Shown: one piece after another, positions 6,770 through 13,474 of the stretch
How the letters are laid out: each line of letters begins with the position of its first letter
Position numbering within the stretch: position 1 is the stretch's first letter
Assembly: GCA_002479415.1 (NCBI GenBank)
Contig: DLMZ01000014.1
Location: 1 to 14,208, forward strand
Length of the DNA: 14,208 nt
From: Firmicutes bacterium UBA7523
GTDB lineage: Bacteria > Bacillota > Dethiobacteria > Dethiobacterales > Dethiobacteraceae
Direction: 5' to 3'
The notes under the pieces: generated by a model
Databases searched by the model: none
Told to the model about the DNA's origin: nothing
Seen by the model: only the letters and a program-made list of their open reading frames with translations
Made by a program: the position numbers and the translations under genes

Positions 6770-7552
6770 CTACATGTTTAATAGATTAATAATCCCTATT
6801 GTTCTGCTTAGAAAACCGCCGTCATCTTGTATTTGCCCGGAAATCAAGCTCTCCATGCCTTGGCCTACATCAAAGGCTACTTTCCCTTTAGCCTTAGAAA
6901 TGTAAGCTGCAAGAATAATTGCATTTAATCCTGCCGCAAGTAAAGCTACATCGAAATCCAGCTTATCTATTTCCTTTTTTGCACGCAGAATTTCTTCAAA
7001 TTCATAAATTTTAACTACGCCGGCAATGGTAAATCCCAGCTTATTCACAAGATTTTTCTTTAATGCTGAGGCTACTTCATCAGCGTATCCACAAACCAGC
7101 AAAATTCTTCTGCCACTTAGCATTTTTTCAAACTTTCTCTTCTGAGAAAACATAATAACTCTCCTGATATATGCTTCAAAGGTATATTTGGGCCATAATT
7201 TGTAATAATCAAAAACTTGTTCTGTAAGCAAACCAGAATTACTATCTTGAATTGTTAAGTTATAACCAACAACATCTATTTCTCTTAATGCTTTTGCCAG
7301 TTCATCGCGAGCCTGCAAATTTGGGAACCTAATTCCCCGATGATTCTGCCCTCTCTTTACTCCTTTATTGGCAACACTTGCTTCGGCGTGCATCATAATT
7401 CTCCTGTAGCTTAGTATAGTTTCCTGAGCCAACACAAAGCTCTCACTGGCTCCCAAGGAAACCACAGAGCACGGCAAGTTTTGTTCTAAAGCCTTTAATA
7501 GCATATCCATTAAATCGCTGCTGTTTAAAACCGTTGGCTTCACGCGGCTCAT
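6770..7552 (-). CDS. GT-D-fold glycosyltransferase-like protein with altered DxE motif
   Basis: A 260-residue protein resembling the GT-D (DUF1792-like) fold. The N-terminal strand CSVVSLGASESFVL (28-41) is where the family usually has GDGE; here the Asp and Gly are A35 and S36, while E37 remains. GRRILLVCGYADEVASAL (147-164) is the second core strand and helix. DVALLAAGLNAIILAAYI (201-218) and the strand KVAFDVGQGMES (224-235) complete the fold. If the Asp is needed for metal or donor binding, this copy may be inactive or use another residue. The start is uncertain: ATG 7552 directly abuts GAGAGG, while GTG 7543 has nine-base spacing. It heads an operon with the CgeB-like gene, pointing to a shared role in glycan assembly. 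Confidence 0.65.
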   Translation of the reverse strand: MSRVKPTVLNSSDLMDMLLKALEQNLPCSVVSLGASESFVLAQETILSYRRIMMHAEASVANKGVKRGQNHRGIRFPNLQARDELAKALREIDVVGYNLTIQDSNSGLLTEQVFDYYKLWPKYTFEAYIRRVIMFSQKRKFEKMLSGRRILLVCGYADEVASALKKNLVNKLGFTIAGVVKIYEFEEILRAKKEIDKLDFDVALLAAGLNAIILAAYISKAKGKVAFDVGQGMESLISGQIQDDGGFLSRTIGIINLLNM

Positions 7553-7568
7553 CCTCTCAATGGTTTTC

Positions 7569-7584
7569 CATATATATATATATG
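7569..7584. repeat. (AT)7 tract and 16-base palindrome ahead of the GT-D/CgeB operon
   Basis: CATATATATATATATG is a perfect palindrome containing seven AT dinucleotides. It lies 17-32 bases upstream of ATG 7552, between the previous terminator and the RBS, so it must overlap the promoter or leader. Confidence 0.7.
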
Positions 7585-7596
7585 ACGAAGCCCAAA

Positions 7597-7642
7597 TAAA
7601 AAAACCTCCCCTACTTTCTCATAAAGAGTCAGCTAAGGAAGG
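7597..7642 (-). terminator. Terminator of the SDR - membrane protein - diguanylate cyclase unit
   Basis: On the minus strand CCTTCC (7642 to 7637) pairs with GGGAGG (7610 to 7605) through one G-U pair, across a long loop with minor pairing. A run of seven T residues (7604 to 7598) follows. It lies 36 bases past the cyclase stop codon. Confidence 0.7.
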
Positions 7643-7678
7643 ATTATAACATACAACAGCTCTATACGTGACGGCAAC

Positions 7679-8581
7679 TCAACAAGATATCCTCTCCCGG
7701 GAAATATCAAGGCATCGCATCCTAAGGAAATGCTGAGATTTTAGCGATTTCTTCTGTTTATGTTGATACATTTTTAAATCCGCCAGGTGACACGCATCCC
7801 TCAAAGTATTATTACATGTTGCTTCTGCTATCCCGAGAGAAAACGACAACGGCGGAATATTTTTAGAATTATTATACGAACTAAGAACCTCAAGGAGAGA
7901 TCTGCTACGTGCTTCTGCTATTTTTTGCTGCGTAAACGGCAATAGTATCACAAACTCATCCCCACCTATCCTAGCGATAAAATCATTTTCTCTGAATGTT
8001 TTCTTAAACATGGAAGCTGCTTCTATTAATGCCAAATCGCCATATTTATGGCCTAGCAAATCATTTATGATCTTTTGCCCGTCAATATCCGCAACAATTA
8101 CACTAACAGGAAAACACTTTTCATCTTCAAGCTGAGTAATTAATTCTTCAAAATGATACCTGTTATAAAGGCCCGTAAGTTTATCAACAGTGAGAAGCTT
8201 CTTATATCTGTTTATTTCCTCAAACACATCGGCCTCTTTTACCATTAAGCGATCTAAAAGACCTGCAAGCTGATATATTATCGTTCTTAACATTTTTTCT
8301 TGATTATAAGTAAAATCAGATAAAGCGGGAACTATTAACAGCTCTCCAATTTTTCTACCCGTCCGGTTTTTTATAGGAAAACGGGAGCCTTCCTTGCTGG
8401 CACAATCATGACAATCACTTGAAGCGACAAAGCTCAACCCCTCCGAGGAGTTCAAATAAACGGAAGTCCTTCGACATCCCATCATCTCATTAAGAGTTGT
8501 AATAACATTTGTAATTATTGTCTCTGGTTCCTCAGAAGAAAAGCTGGAATAGTACAATTGTTCAAACAAGTTATCGGTCAT
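7679..8581 (-). CDS. GAF-like - GGDEF diguanylate cyclase
   Basis: Probable cytosolic enzyme making cyclic di-GMP from two GTP, 300 residues. The N-terminal 115 residues look like a GAF-type sensor fold and include C36 and a C57-x2-C60 pair (SDCHDC) that could bind metal or sense redox state. A short helix (118-130) leads to the GGDEF domain: DKLTGLYNR (133-141), metal ligand D165 in VADID, GHKYGD (177-182), an intact active site GGDEF (206-210), and SLGIAEA (248-254). The inhibitory site R197-x2-D200 sits exactly five residues before GGDEF, so product feedback is expected. No membrane helix and no EAL domain. ATG 8581 follows AAGGTGGTGA (complement of 8587-8596) by a normal distance; the longer frame from GTG 8614 has no RBS. 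Last gene of its unit. Confidence 0.92.
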   Translation of the reverse strand: MTDNLFEQLYYSSFSSEEPETIITNVITTLNEMMGCRRTSVYLNSSEGLSFVASSDCHDCASKEGSRFPIKNRTGRKIGELLIVPALSDFTYNQEKMLRTIIYQLAGLLDRLMVKEADVFEEINRYKKLLTVDKLTGLYNRYHFEELITQLEDEKCFPVSVIVADIDGQKIINDLLGHKYGDLALIEAASMFKKTFRENDFIARIGGDEFVILLPFTQQKIAEARSRSLLEVLSSYNNSKNIPPLSFSLGIAEATCNNTLRDACHLADLKMYQHKQKKSLKSQHFLRMRCLDISRERISC

Positions 8582-8684
8582 TGTTTTCACCACCTTATAA
8601 TTACTTATCGTCACTGTTCTATATAACTTTATAATATTTTTAATAATTATTTTTGCCGAAAATCCCTTTTCTGTGTGCCCAAAA

Positions 8685-9167
8685 TTAATTTTGCTTCTCC
8701 CTCAAGCTCGTTTTAAATAAAGTAACGGTAATTACCGTATGAGCTGCAACAGCTAAGCCACCGGTCATCAACGGTGTCCAGCTAATGCTTCGCCACATTC
8801 CCAGCTGCTCCAGGAATATTTGCGTTGCAACAGCTCCCGCTGCAAATATTAATATATAACCTACAATGTAATACCATTGCCTGCCTTTAGGGAAATAAGC
8901 TGCGAATATAATTGTAGGAGAAATCCAAGCTGCTGGAGTAAATAGTGTTGTTACTCCCAAAATAACCGGATCACCTACCAACTGCCAGTAGCCTATATAT
9001 ATCTGAAACAACCAGACAATAATAACGGCCTGCAAAAATCCAGTTACTACAGCAAAGAGCAAGTATTGCTTAATAATTCTACTAGGCACCAGTATAAAAA
9101 GAACAATATAAAGTAACATAGTTAGCGCAAGCCACAAAACCCACTTATTCGCGAATAATAACATCAT
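8685..9167 (-). CDS. CBO0543-like polytopic membrane protein
   Basis: A 160-residue integral membrane protein with about five hydrophobic helices (roughly 6-27, 33-55, 65-88, 96-116 and 130-150). The spacing of aromatic residues and the segments FFPKG-like AAYFPKGRQWYYI (88-100) and LEQLGMWRSISWTPL (117-131) resemble the CBO0543 family, common in spore-forming Firmicutes and of unknown function. The ATG at 9188 is upstream of the RBS GGAGGG (complement of 9177-9182). ATG 9167, nine bases after it, is the likely start, with ATG 9164 next to it. It lies between the SDR gene and the cyclase gene on the same strand; gaps of 46 and 103 bases make one transcript plausible. Confidence 0.65.
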   Translation of the reverse strand: MMLLFANKWVLWLALTMLLYIVLFILVPSRIIKQYLLFAVVTGFLQAVIIVWLFQIYIGYWQLVGDPVILGVTTLFTPAAWISPTIIFAAYFPKGRQWYYIVGYILIFAAGAVATQIFLEQLGMWRSISWTPLMTGGLAVAAHTVITVTLFKTSLREKQN

Positions 9168-9213
9168 CAGAAAAATCCCTCCTGCCATGTTATTATTCCA
9201 TTATTCCCGTAGT

Positions 9214-9954
9214 TTAAACCAGCATCCCTCCGTTTGGGCTAATTACTTGTCCTGTAATATAATTTGATTTATCAGATGACAAGAACAAGATGACGTTTGC
9301 AACATCATCGTCAGTTCCTAATCTCTGTAGCGGCACACTTAATTTCAATGCTTCTATTTCATCCTCTGAAAATTCGCCCATCATGCCTGTCATAATTACA
9401 CCTGGGGCCACACAATTCACTTGAATATTTGATGGGCCCAATTCTTTAGCAAGTGATTTGGTGAAACCAATAATCCCTGCTTTAACCGTTGAATAATGCA
9501 CTTCACAAGAAGCCCCTGTAATCCCCCATATCGATGAAAGATTTATTATTTTTCCCTGCTTATTCCGAATCATATGCCTCACCGCATTTTGGGTGCAATT
9601 AAAAATTCCATTCAGATTTACTCTTATCATTTCATTCCACTCATCTGTACCTATATCTGTAAATAGCCTAATTTGGCTAATCCCTGCATTATTAATCAAA
9701 ACATCAATGCTTCCATACCTTTCAACACAAAACTCAATTAACTTTTTCGCTTCATTGTAGTTTCCCACATCAGCTTTAAATATTTCAGCTTCCCCATTAA
9801 AATCTAGTATATTTTTTTTCACCTTTTCTGCTTCCGCCTCAGAGCTATTGTAGTTGACAACTACTTTAAACCCTTCATTCGCTAAAACTTCCGCAGTTTT
9901 TCGACCGATTCCCTTTGAAGCACCTGTTATTACTGCAACCTTATTATTAATCAT
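9214..9954 (-). CDS. SDR oxidoreductase, FabG / YmfI-like
   Basis: A 246-residue classical short-chain dehydrogenase, probably NADP(H)-dependent and tetrameric. It has GASKGIG (11-17), NNAG (88-91), and the catalytic set N113, S141, Y154 and K158. The segment SSIWGITGASCEVHYS (140-155) and the end ITGQVISPNGG (233-243) are close to the YmfI group, which reduces the 5-aminopentanone group on elongation factor P in Bacillus, as well as to FabG 3-oxoacyl-ACP reductases. No efp or fatty-acid genes are nearby to decide. ATG 9954 has GGAGGAG six bases upstream. The longer frame (to 10071) reads back through a promoter and into the rsgI terminator, so it is rejected. First gene of the unit ending at the cyclase. 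Confidence 0.88.
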   Translation of the reverse strand: MINNKVAVITGASKGIGRKTAEVLANEGFKVVVNYNSSEAEAEKVKKNILDFNGEAEIFKADVGNYNEAKKLIEFCVERYGSIDVLINNAGISQIRLFTDIGTDEWNEMIRVNLNGIFNCTQNAVRHMIRNKQGKIINLSSIWGITGASCEVHYSTVKAGIIGFTKSLAKELGPSNIQVNCVAPGVIMTGMMGEFSEDEIEALKLSVPLQRLGTDDDVANVILFLSSDKSNYITGQVISPNGGMLV

Positions 9955-9989
9955 TATCTTCTCCTCCAAAAAATCGAGCCTCTTATCGT

Positions 9990-10019
9990 ATTGTAATTTA
10001 TTTAGCATCCATTTATCAA
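9990..10019 (-). promoter_or_regulatory. Sigma-A-type promoter of the SDR unit
   Basis: On the minus strand TTGATA (10019 to 10014), an 18-base spacer and TACAAT (9995 to 9990) match the housekeeping consensus at five of six bases in each box. It lies just after the rsgI terminator and 36 bases before the SDR start codon. Confidence 0.6.
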
Positions 10020-10037
10020 GCACTGTGATCATCCTCA

Positions 10038-10066
10038 AGAAAAAACCAAGCTTATAGCTTGGTTTT
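10038..10066 (-). terminator. Terminator of the sigI-rsgI operon
   Basis: AAAACCAAGC (10066 to 10057, minus strand) and GCTTGGTTTT (10051 to 10042) form a 10-base-pair stem with a five-base loop. The T run continues to 10041 and the next bases are C and T. Confidence 0.85.
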
Positions 10067-10086
10067 AACATATATATTTCTTAAAT

Positions 10087-11193
10087 CTAATCTTGCGTCC
10101 TCTTTCTCCTCAACTCATCTCTTACAAGGCCTGTGGGATCCTCCAAGAGTCCTGTTAGTTCATTTTTCTCAGGCAAGATTTCCTTCACAAAGCCAGCTGT
10201 ACCGTCCAGTATTTCTGTTAGCTCATTAGGCTCAGGTAAAATTTCCTTCACAAATCCCGCTGTACCGCCCAATATTTCTGTTAGTTCATTAGGCTCAGGC
10301 AAAATTTCCTTCACAAATCCAGCTGTACCGCCCAATATCTCTGTTAGCTCATTAGGCTCAGGCAAAATTTCCTTCACAAATCCAGCTGTACCGCACAATA
10401 TCTCTGTTAGCTCATTAGACTCAGGCAAGATTTCCTTCACAAGGCCCGCTGTACCGCCCAATACTTCTTTTAGCTCATTAGTCTCCAAAATACCCGCGGC
10501 AAAGTCTGCCAGGCTATCCAGTCTTTTTGTTGCTTCATCAATCTCAGTTATATCTGTTAAAATAGTTGCTTTATTTTCTGGCACAATACTATTTTTAGTG
10601 ATTATCATAACGTCGTCGAGAGTTTTCAGTTCAAATTCAACATCCATATCTAGACGGTTTATATAATCTAAGGCAGCATCATAAAAATTCTGTTTTGTTA
10701 CCGGATAATCCTGAGGCGCTGACAAACTAATAAGAACACTATTTTTTTTCTCTTTGGAAAGATAGTTTAAGCTAATAGCTGCATCAAGCAATACATCTAT
10801 TGCCCTGTTAACATACATCCCCTTTAACATAACTCCATTAGAGTTTAGCTCTATCATAATTTTCTCGGCATCTTCGTTTAGATCTTCCACTTCTATAATA
10901 TATCCTTTGCTGTCTAAAGACAGAAGCAGGCTAGGATTAATATCGAGCTTAACATAAGCCACGGCACGAACTGGTGCAAACTGAAAGACAACAGCGAAAA
11001 TAACTAGTGCTATAGCAATACAAGCTGCAGCCATAGGTAATATGGCTTTTCTCCTCGGGTAAGCAGGCAAGTCAACCTCAGTCCCGGGAGAATATTTTTT
11101 CCCTCTTGAAGGAACCTTAATGTACTCACCATCCTCAGTAATAAGAATTATATAACGGTCAGTGCATTTTAATACTAATCCCTTATTTCTCAT
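10087..11193 (-). CDS. rsgI: RsgI-type transmembrane anti-sigma factor with 21-residue repeats
   Basis: Membrane-anchored anti-sigma factor that should hold SigI through its cytoplasmic N-terminal domain. Order: RsgI N-terminal domain (4-45, GLVLKCTDRYIILITEDGEYI), one transmembrane helix (51-73), then the conserved extracellular juxtamembrane domain (76-200) with VKLDINPS. In RsgI proteins this Asn-Pro pair (N86-P87) is the reported autocleavage site. An acidic linker (201-238) follows, then six tandem 21-residue repeats (239-364), then a basic end RRKRTQD. Known clostridial RsgI proteins often end in carbohydrate-binding or protease domains; this one does not. The gene overlaps the end of sigI by 11 bases, with ATG 11193 preceded by AGGGAG, the classic sigI-rsgI coupling. 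368 residues. Confidence 0.92.
   Translation of the reverse strand: MRNKGLVLKCTDRYIILITEDGEYIKVPSRGKKYSPGTEVDLPAYPRRKAILPMAAACIAIALVIFAVVFQFAPVRAVAYVKLDINPSLLLSLDSKGYIIEVEDLNEDAEKIMIELNSNGVMLKGMYVNRAIDVLLDAAISLNYLSKEKKNSVLISLSAPQDYPVTKQNFYDAALDYINRLDMDVEFELKTLDDVMIITKNSIVPENKATILTDITEIDEATKRLDSLADFAAGILETNELKEVLGGTAGLVKEILPESNELTEILCGTAGFVKEILPEPNELTEILGGTAGFVKEILPEPNELTEILGGTAGFVKEILPEPNELTEILDGTAGFVKEILPEKNELTGLLEDPTGLVRDELRRKRTQD
10102..10479 (-). repeat. Six tandem 63-base repeats inside rsgI
   Basis: Exactly six units of 63 bases, in frame, encoding residues 239-364. The unit begins NELTEIL and ends FVKEILPEP. Units 3 and 4 are identical as protein; units 1, 2 and 5 differ by one to four residues; unit 6 is degenerate (DPTGLVRDELRRK). 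Neighbouring units differ at only a few bases, some of them silent, which points to recent slippage or recombination. The open frame on the opposite strand here is a by-product of the repeat. Confidence 0.95.
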
Positions 11194-11902
11194 AGTTTTG
11201 GCTCTCCCTCACTTGAATATGCTCAACAAGAACCTCAATTTCCTCACATGTTAGGATTATAATCAGTGATAAAAAATACCTGCGCCAGTTTTCTAAGGTT
11301 TTCCTATTTACACCTGTGAGCAGTTGGATTTCTTTTAATGGCAATTTTTTTTCTTGGTAAATTCTCCTGGTTAGCTCTTTATTTTGGCTAACAATAAACG
11401 CAGCTTTCTTTAGAATATCCCTAGTGTCGCTATGACACGGAGAATTTTCTACTAGAGCCTCAAAAGAAAGAGAGAATTCCTTTAACAGCTCTTCAAAGCA
11501 AAGAATTTCATAAGCACGAACAAGGTTTTCTTGTTCAATGTTATATTGCTGTTGAGCTGCATCAATCTGTGCTTCTTCTATTTTATCATTATTTATAAGG
11601 TTCAGGTTAAATTCAGTACGGTGTTTTTCCTCTATACGAAAATAATCAATCAAGCTGTTTTTCACCAAAACCCAAGCATAGCTATAAAAATTTTTGCCTT
11701 TAGTAATATTATAGCTGTCAATAGCTTTATTAAATGCTATTAGTGAGATGCTTAGTTCATCATCGTTTTGCCAGTCAAGCTGCCTTTTACAGATAAAAGA
11801 AGCGAACTTTCTCACTTCTTCTTTTTTTAATGCAATAAAATCTTCTCGAAGCTGCTTGTTGCCGTGTTGTATAGCTCTGATTATAGATACGGTACCCTGC
11901 AA
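11183..11902 (-). CDS. sigI: RNA polymerase sigma factor SigI
   Basis: Alternative sigma factor of the SigI group, 239 residues. Region 2 is clear: an N-terminal helix pair, then WQNDDELSISLIAFNKAIDSY (44-64) and a DNA-melting segment with FYSYAWVLVKNSLIDYFR (72-89). After a charged linker, the SigI-specific C-terminal domain contains a helix-turn-helix (LKEIQLLTGVNRKTLENWRRY, 189-209). It lacks the ordinary region 4 of sigma-70. SigI in Bacillus answers heat and envelope stress; in cellulolytic Clostridia it controls cellulosome genes. TTG 11902 lies seven bases after GGGAGG. Overlap with rsgI shows translational coupling; no heat-shock or cellulosome gene is in the window. Confidence 0.93.
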   Translation of the reverse strand: MQGTVSIIRAIQHGNKQLREDFIALKKEEVRKFASFICKRQLDWQNDDELSISLIAFNKAIDSYNITKGKNFYSYAWVLVKNSLIDYFRIEEKHRTEFNLNLINNDKIEEAQIDAAQQQYNIEQENLVRAYEILCFEELLKEFSLSFEALVENSPCHSDTRDILKKAAFIVSQNKELTRRIYQEKKLPLKEIQLLTGVNRKTLENWRRYFLSLIIILTCEEIEVLVEHIQVRESQNYEK

Positions 11903-11919
11903 GTTTAAACCTCCCTCTA

Positions 11920-11925
11920 ATTATA
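11920..11925 (-). promoter_or_regulatory. Likely -10 box ahead of sigI
   Basis: A perfect TATAAT on the minus strand, 17 bases before the start codon and immediately before the RBS. The -35 position holds only TATTCA at 17-base spacing, a weak match, so an activator or another sigma factor may be involved. Confidence 0.35.
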
Positions 11926-12013
11926 CACTACCAATTACAAAATGAATATTAACCTGAAAGCACCCTAACAACTTATTAATAGAAGAATGATTAAAGGAGT
12001 GCATACGAGATAG

Positions 12014-12157
12014 TTAATTTCTACTATTGGTGTCAATTTCCTCTAGCGAAATTTGTCGTTTATCATCTAACTTTCGACATAGACTTTTCCGTATTTCCAG
12101 TACTCTGTTTCCAAGCCTTGAAAATACAAAAAGCCATGGAATATTTTCCACAGCCAA
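12014..12157 (-). pseudogene. Possible frameshifted Spo0E-like phosphatase remnant
   Basis: The 344-base gap between sigI and the DUF3231 gene holds one weak coding signal: 47 residues from TTG 12157 with no good RBS. The part VLEIRKSLCRKL (19-30) followed by ISLEEIDTNSRN (36-47) and stop resembles the Spo0E aspartyl-phosphatase hairpin, whose second helix carries the motif SQELD. If one base is inserted near 12019, the reading continues SREINYLV in place of SRN-stop, giving a better fit to SQELDKLI, with 21 residues between the Arg of helix 1 and the Ser of helix 2. This was judged by eye only. It may be a decayed gene, a sequencing error or chance. Confidence 0.25.
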
Positions 12158-12246
12158 ATTAATTATACGATGTCCTGCCTACTCGTTTACAACTAAAAGC
12201 TTTTATTGTTGACTTATTTTTTCTTGTTGATCTATATAATGTTAAT

Positions 12247-13227
12247 TCATGTCTGCCTCATCAAAACGTAATATAGAGGCATAGGCTTTAACCACTGTTT
12301 TATTTTGCCATATTTGACTAACTTATCATAAGAATCAACTTCAGCTTTTATCAAATCAATGAATACAGCACTAAGCCTGTCATTGGTAACACACTGGTTA
12401 ACAGCCTCAACGTGGAAAAATACGGCGCCTTGCTGGCCGTTCGCTAACTCTCGGTAAATCCTTTCGTCTGTAAAAACTTCAGACACGGCAGGGCTAGAAA
12501 CAATAACTTCAGCCGGCCGTTGGGAAAGGGATATTCCAAAATAAGCACATTCTTTTTCCAGGATGGCAACCTGTTTTTCCAACATATTTAAGCCCTGACC
12601 CAGTAATATACGGAGGTCACCATCGCGAGCGGTCGCCTGGTAAATCTTCGTTTGCCATAGTGATGCATAACGAAAAGACAAATGTTCCCACAAACGTGCC
12701 ACTCCAGCTAAGTCAATATCCTCTTTGGACTCTACAGACCCACGCTTATACAACGGAGGGGTAGCTACCCAACCTCTTAGCTTATTATGCTTTATAATTA
12801 TTTCTTTCTCATCAATCAATTCATCAATCATTTTGATATATACTGAGCGTACGCTGTCGTTAAAAACAGCATCTCTCATTGCCCGTACATTATTTTCCAG
12901 GGACTCATTTAGATATTGTAGAAGAGAACTTGCTATAAACTCGTCTCTAAACATTTCTTGGTTTCCTGACCAGTTGGAAGGAAGCATCCCCTGATCAGGC
13001 CCGGGAACCGCGTACTTTCTTAGCATTAATTCAAGCCTTTCTTTATGTTTCTTAAGCAGCTTTAAAACTCTTCCAGTGGCTATCTTTAGATCAGGATTTT
13101 GTGCAAGGTTATTATATATGCCGAACTGCTCTAAGGCATCATATTTCCCTTTCAATACTTCCCACATAGAAAAAGCTTCTTGTACACTAACCTTCTCTTT
13201 CTCTTCCTTTTTTACTGAAAATACCAA
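12247..13227 (-). CDS. DUF3231 protein with two tandem domains
   Basis: A 326-residue, mostly helical, soluble protein made of two DUF3231 domains (about 16-160 and 172-320). Each is a predicted ferritin-like four-helix bundle of the kind related to CotF spore coat proteins. The halves share the opening pattern (SMWEVLKGKYDALEQFGIY with RLWEHLSFRYASLWQTKIY), a middle DLKI/DLRI helix and the closing motif GWVATPPLY (152-160) or QWLKPMPLY (311-319). The function is not established, but the family is confined mainly to spore-formers. Start: GTG 13269 lacks an RBS and ATG 13236 abuts AAAGG, so TTG 13227, nine bases after AAAGG, is preferred. It is transcribed alone after the terminator of the second LysM gene; no clear terminator of its own. 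Confidence 0.85.
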   Translation of the reverse strand: MVFSVKKEEKEKVSVQEAFSMWEVLKGKYDALEQFGIYNNLAQNPDLKIATGRVLKLLKKHKERLELMLRKYAVPGPDQGMLPSNWSGNQEMFRDEFIASSLLQYLNESLENNVRAMRDAVFNDSVRSVYIKMIDELIDEKEIIIKHNKLRGWVATPPLYKRGSVESKEDIDLAGVARLWEHLSFRYASLWQTKIYQATARDGDLRILLGQGLNMLEKQVAILEKECAYFGISLSQRPAEVIVSSPAVSEVFTDERIYRELANGQQGAVFFHVEAVNQCVTNDRLSAVFIDLIKAEVDSYDKLVKYGKIKQWLKPMPLYYVLMRQT

Positions 13228-13386
13228 TAGTTTCATCCTTTCAAAGATATAAGCTTTGATTATTTTCACATATTATGTTATTTTAAAATTACCCAAAGTA
13301 GCCCATATCTATTCTCGTGCATATTTCAAGTAAAGATAACCCGAGCCATCCGCAAGCCCTTGCAATAACATTCCACATATTAGACT

Positions 13387-13422
13387 AAAAGAAGAATCAG
13401 AAATGTCACATCTGATTCTTCT
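13387..13422 (-). terminator. Terminator of the second LysM gene
   Basis: AGAAGAATCAGA (13422 to 13411, minus strand) pairs perfectly with TCTGATTCTTCT (13401 to 13390) across a nine-base loop, followed by TTT. It lies 52 bases past the LysM stop codon. Confidence 0.8.
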
Positions 13423-13474
13423 CCTAACAGCTTATTTTAAGACTACAGGGCTTCTTTGCTAATCAAAGATTCTT

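Noticed and set aside
9955..10071. N-terminal extension of the SDR protein by 39 residues
   Set aside because: It overlaps the sigma-A promoter and the rsgI terminator, while a good RBS sits six bases before ATG 9954.
10133..10666. 177-residue open frame on the plus strand across the rsgI repeats
   Set aside because: It is antisense to rsgI, its repetitive serine-rich product mirrors the 63-base repeats, and it has no RBS.
12027..12212. 61-residue plus-strand frame in the sigI-DUF3231 gap
   Set aside because: TTG start without RBS and low-complexity Ser-rich product; the minus-strand frame here looks more protein-like.
13289..13378. 29-residue minus-strand frame before the DUF3231 gene
   Set aside because: ATG lies just after the LysM terminator with no Shine-Dalgarno site; hydrophobic content alone is not enough.
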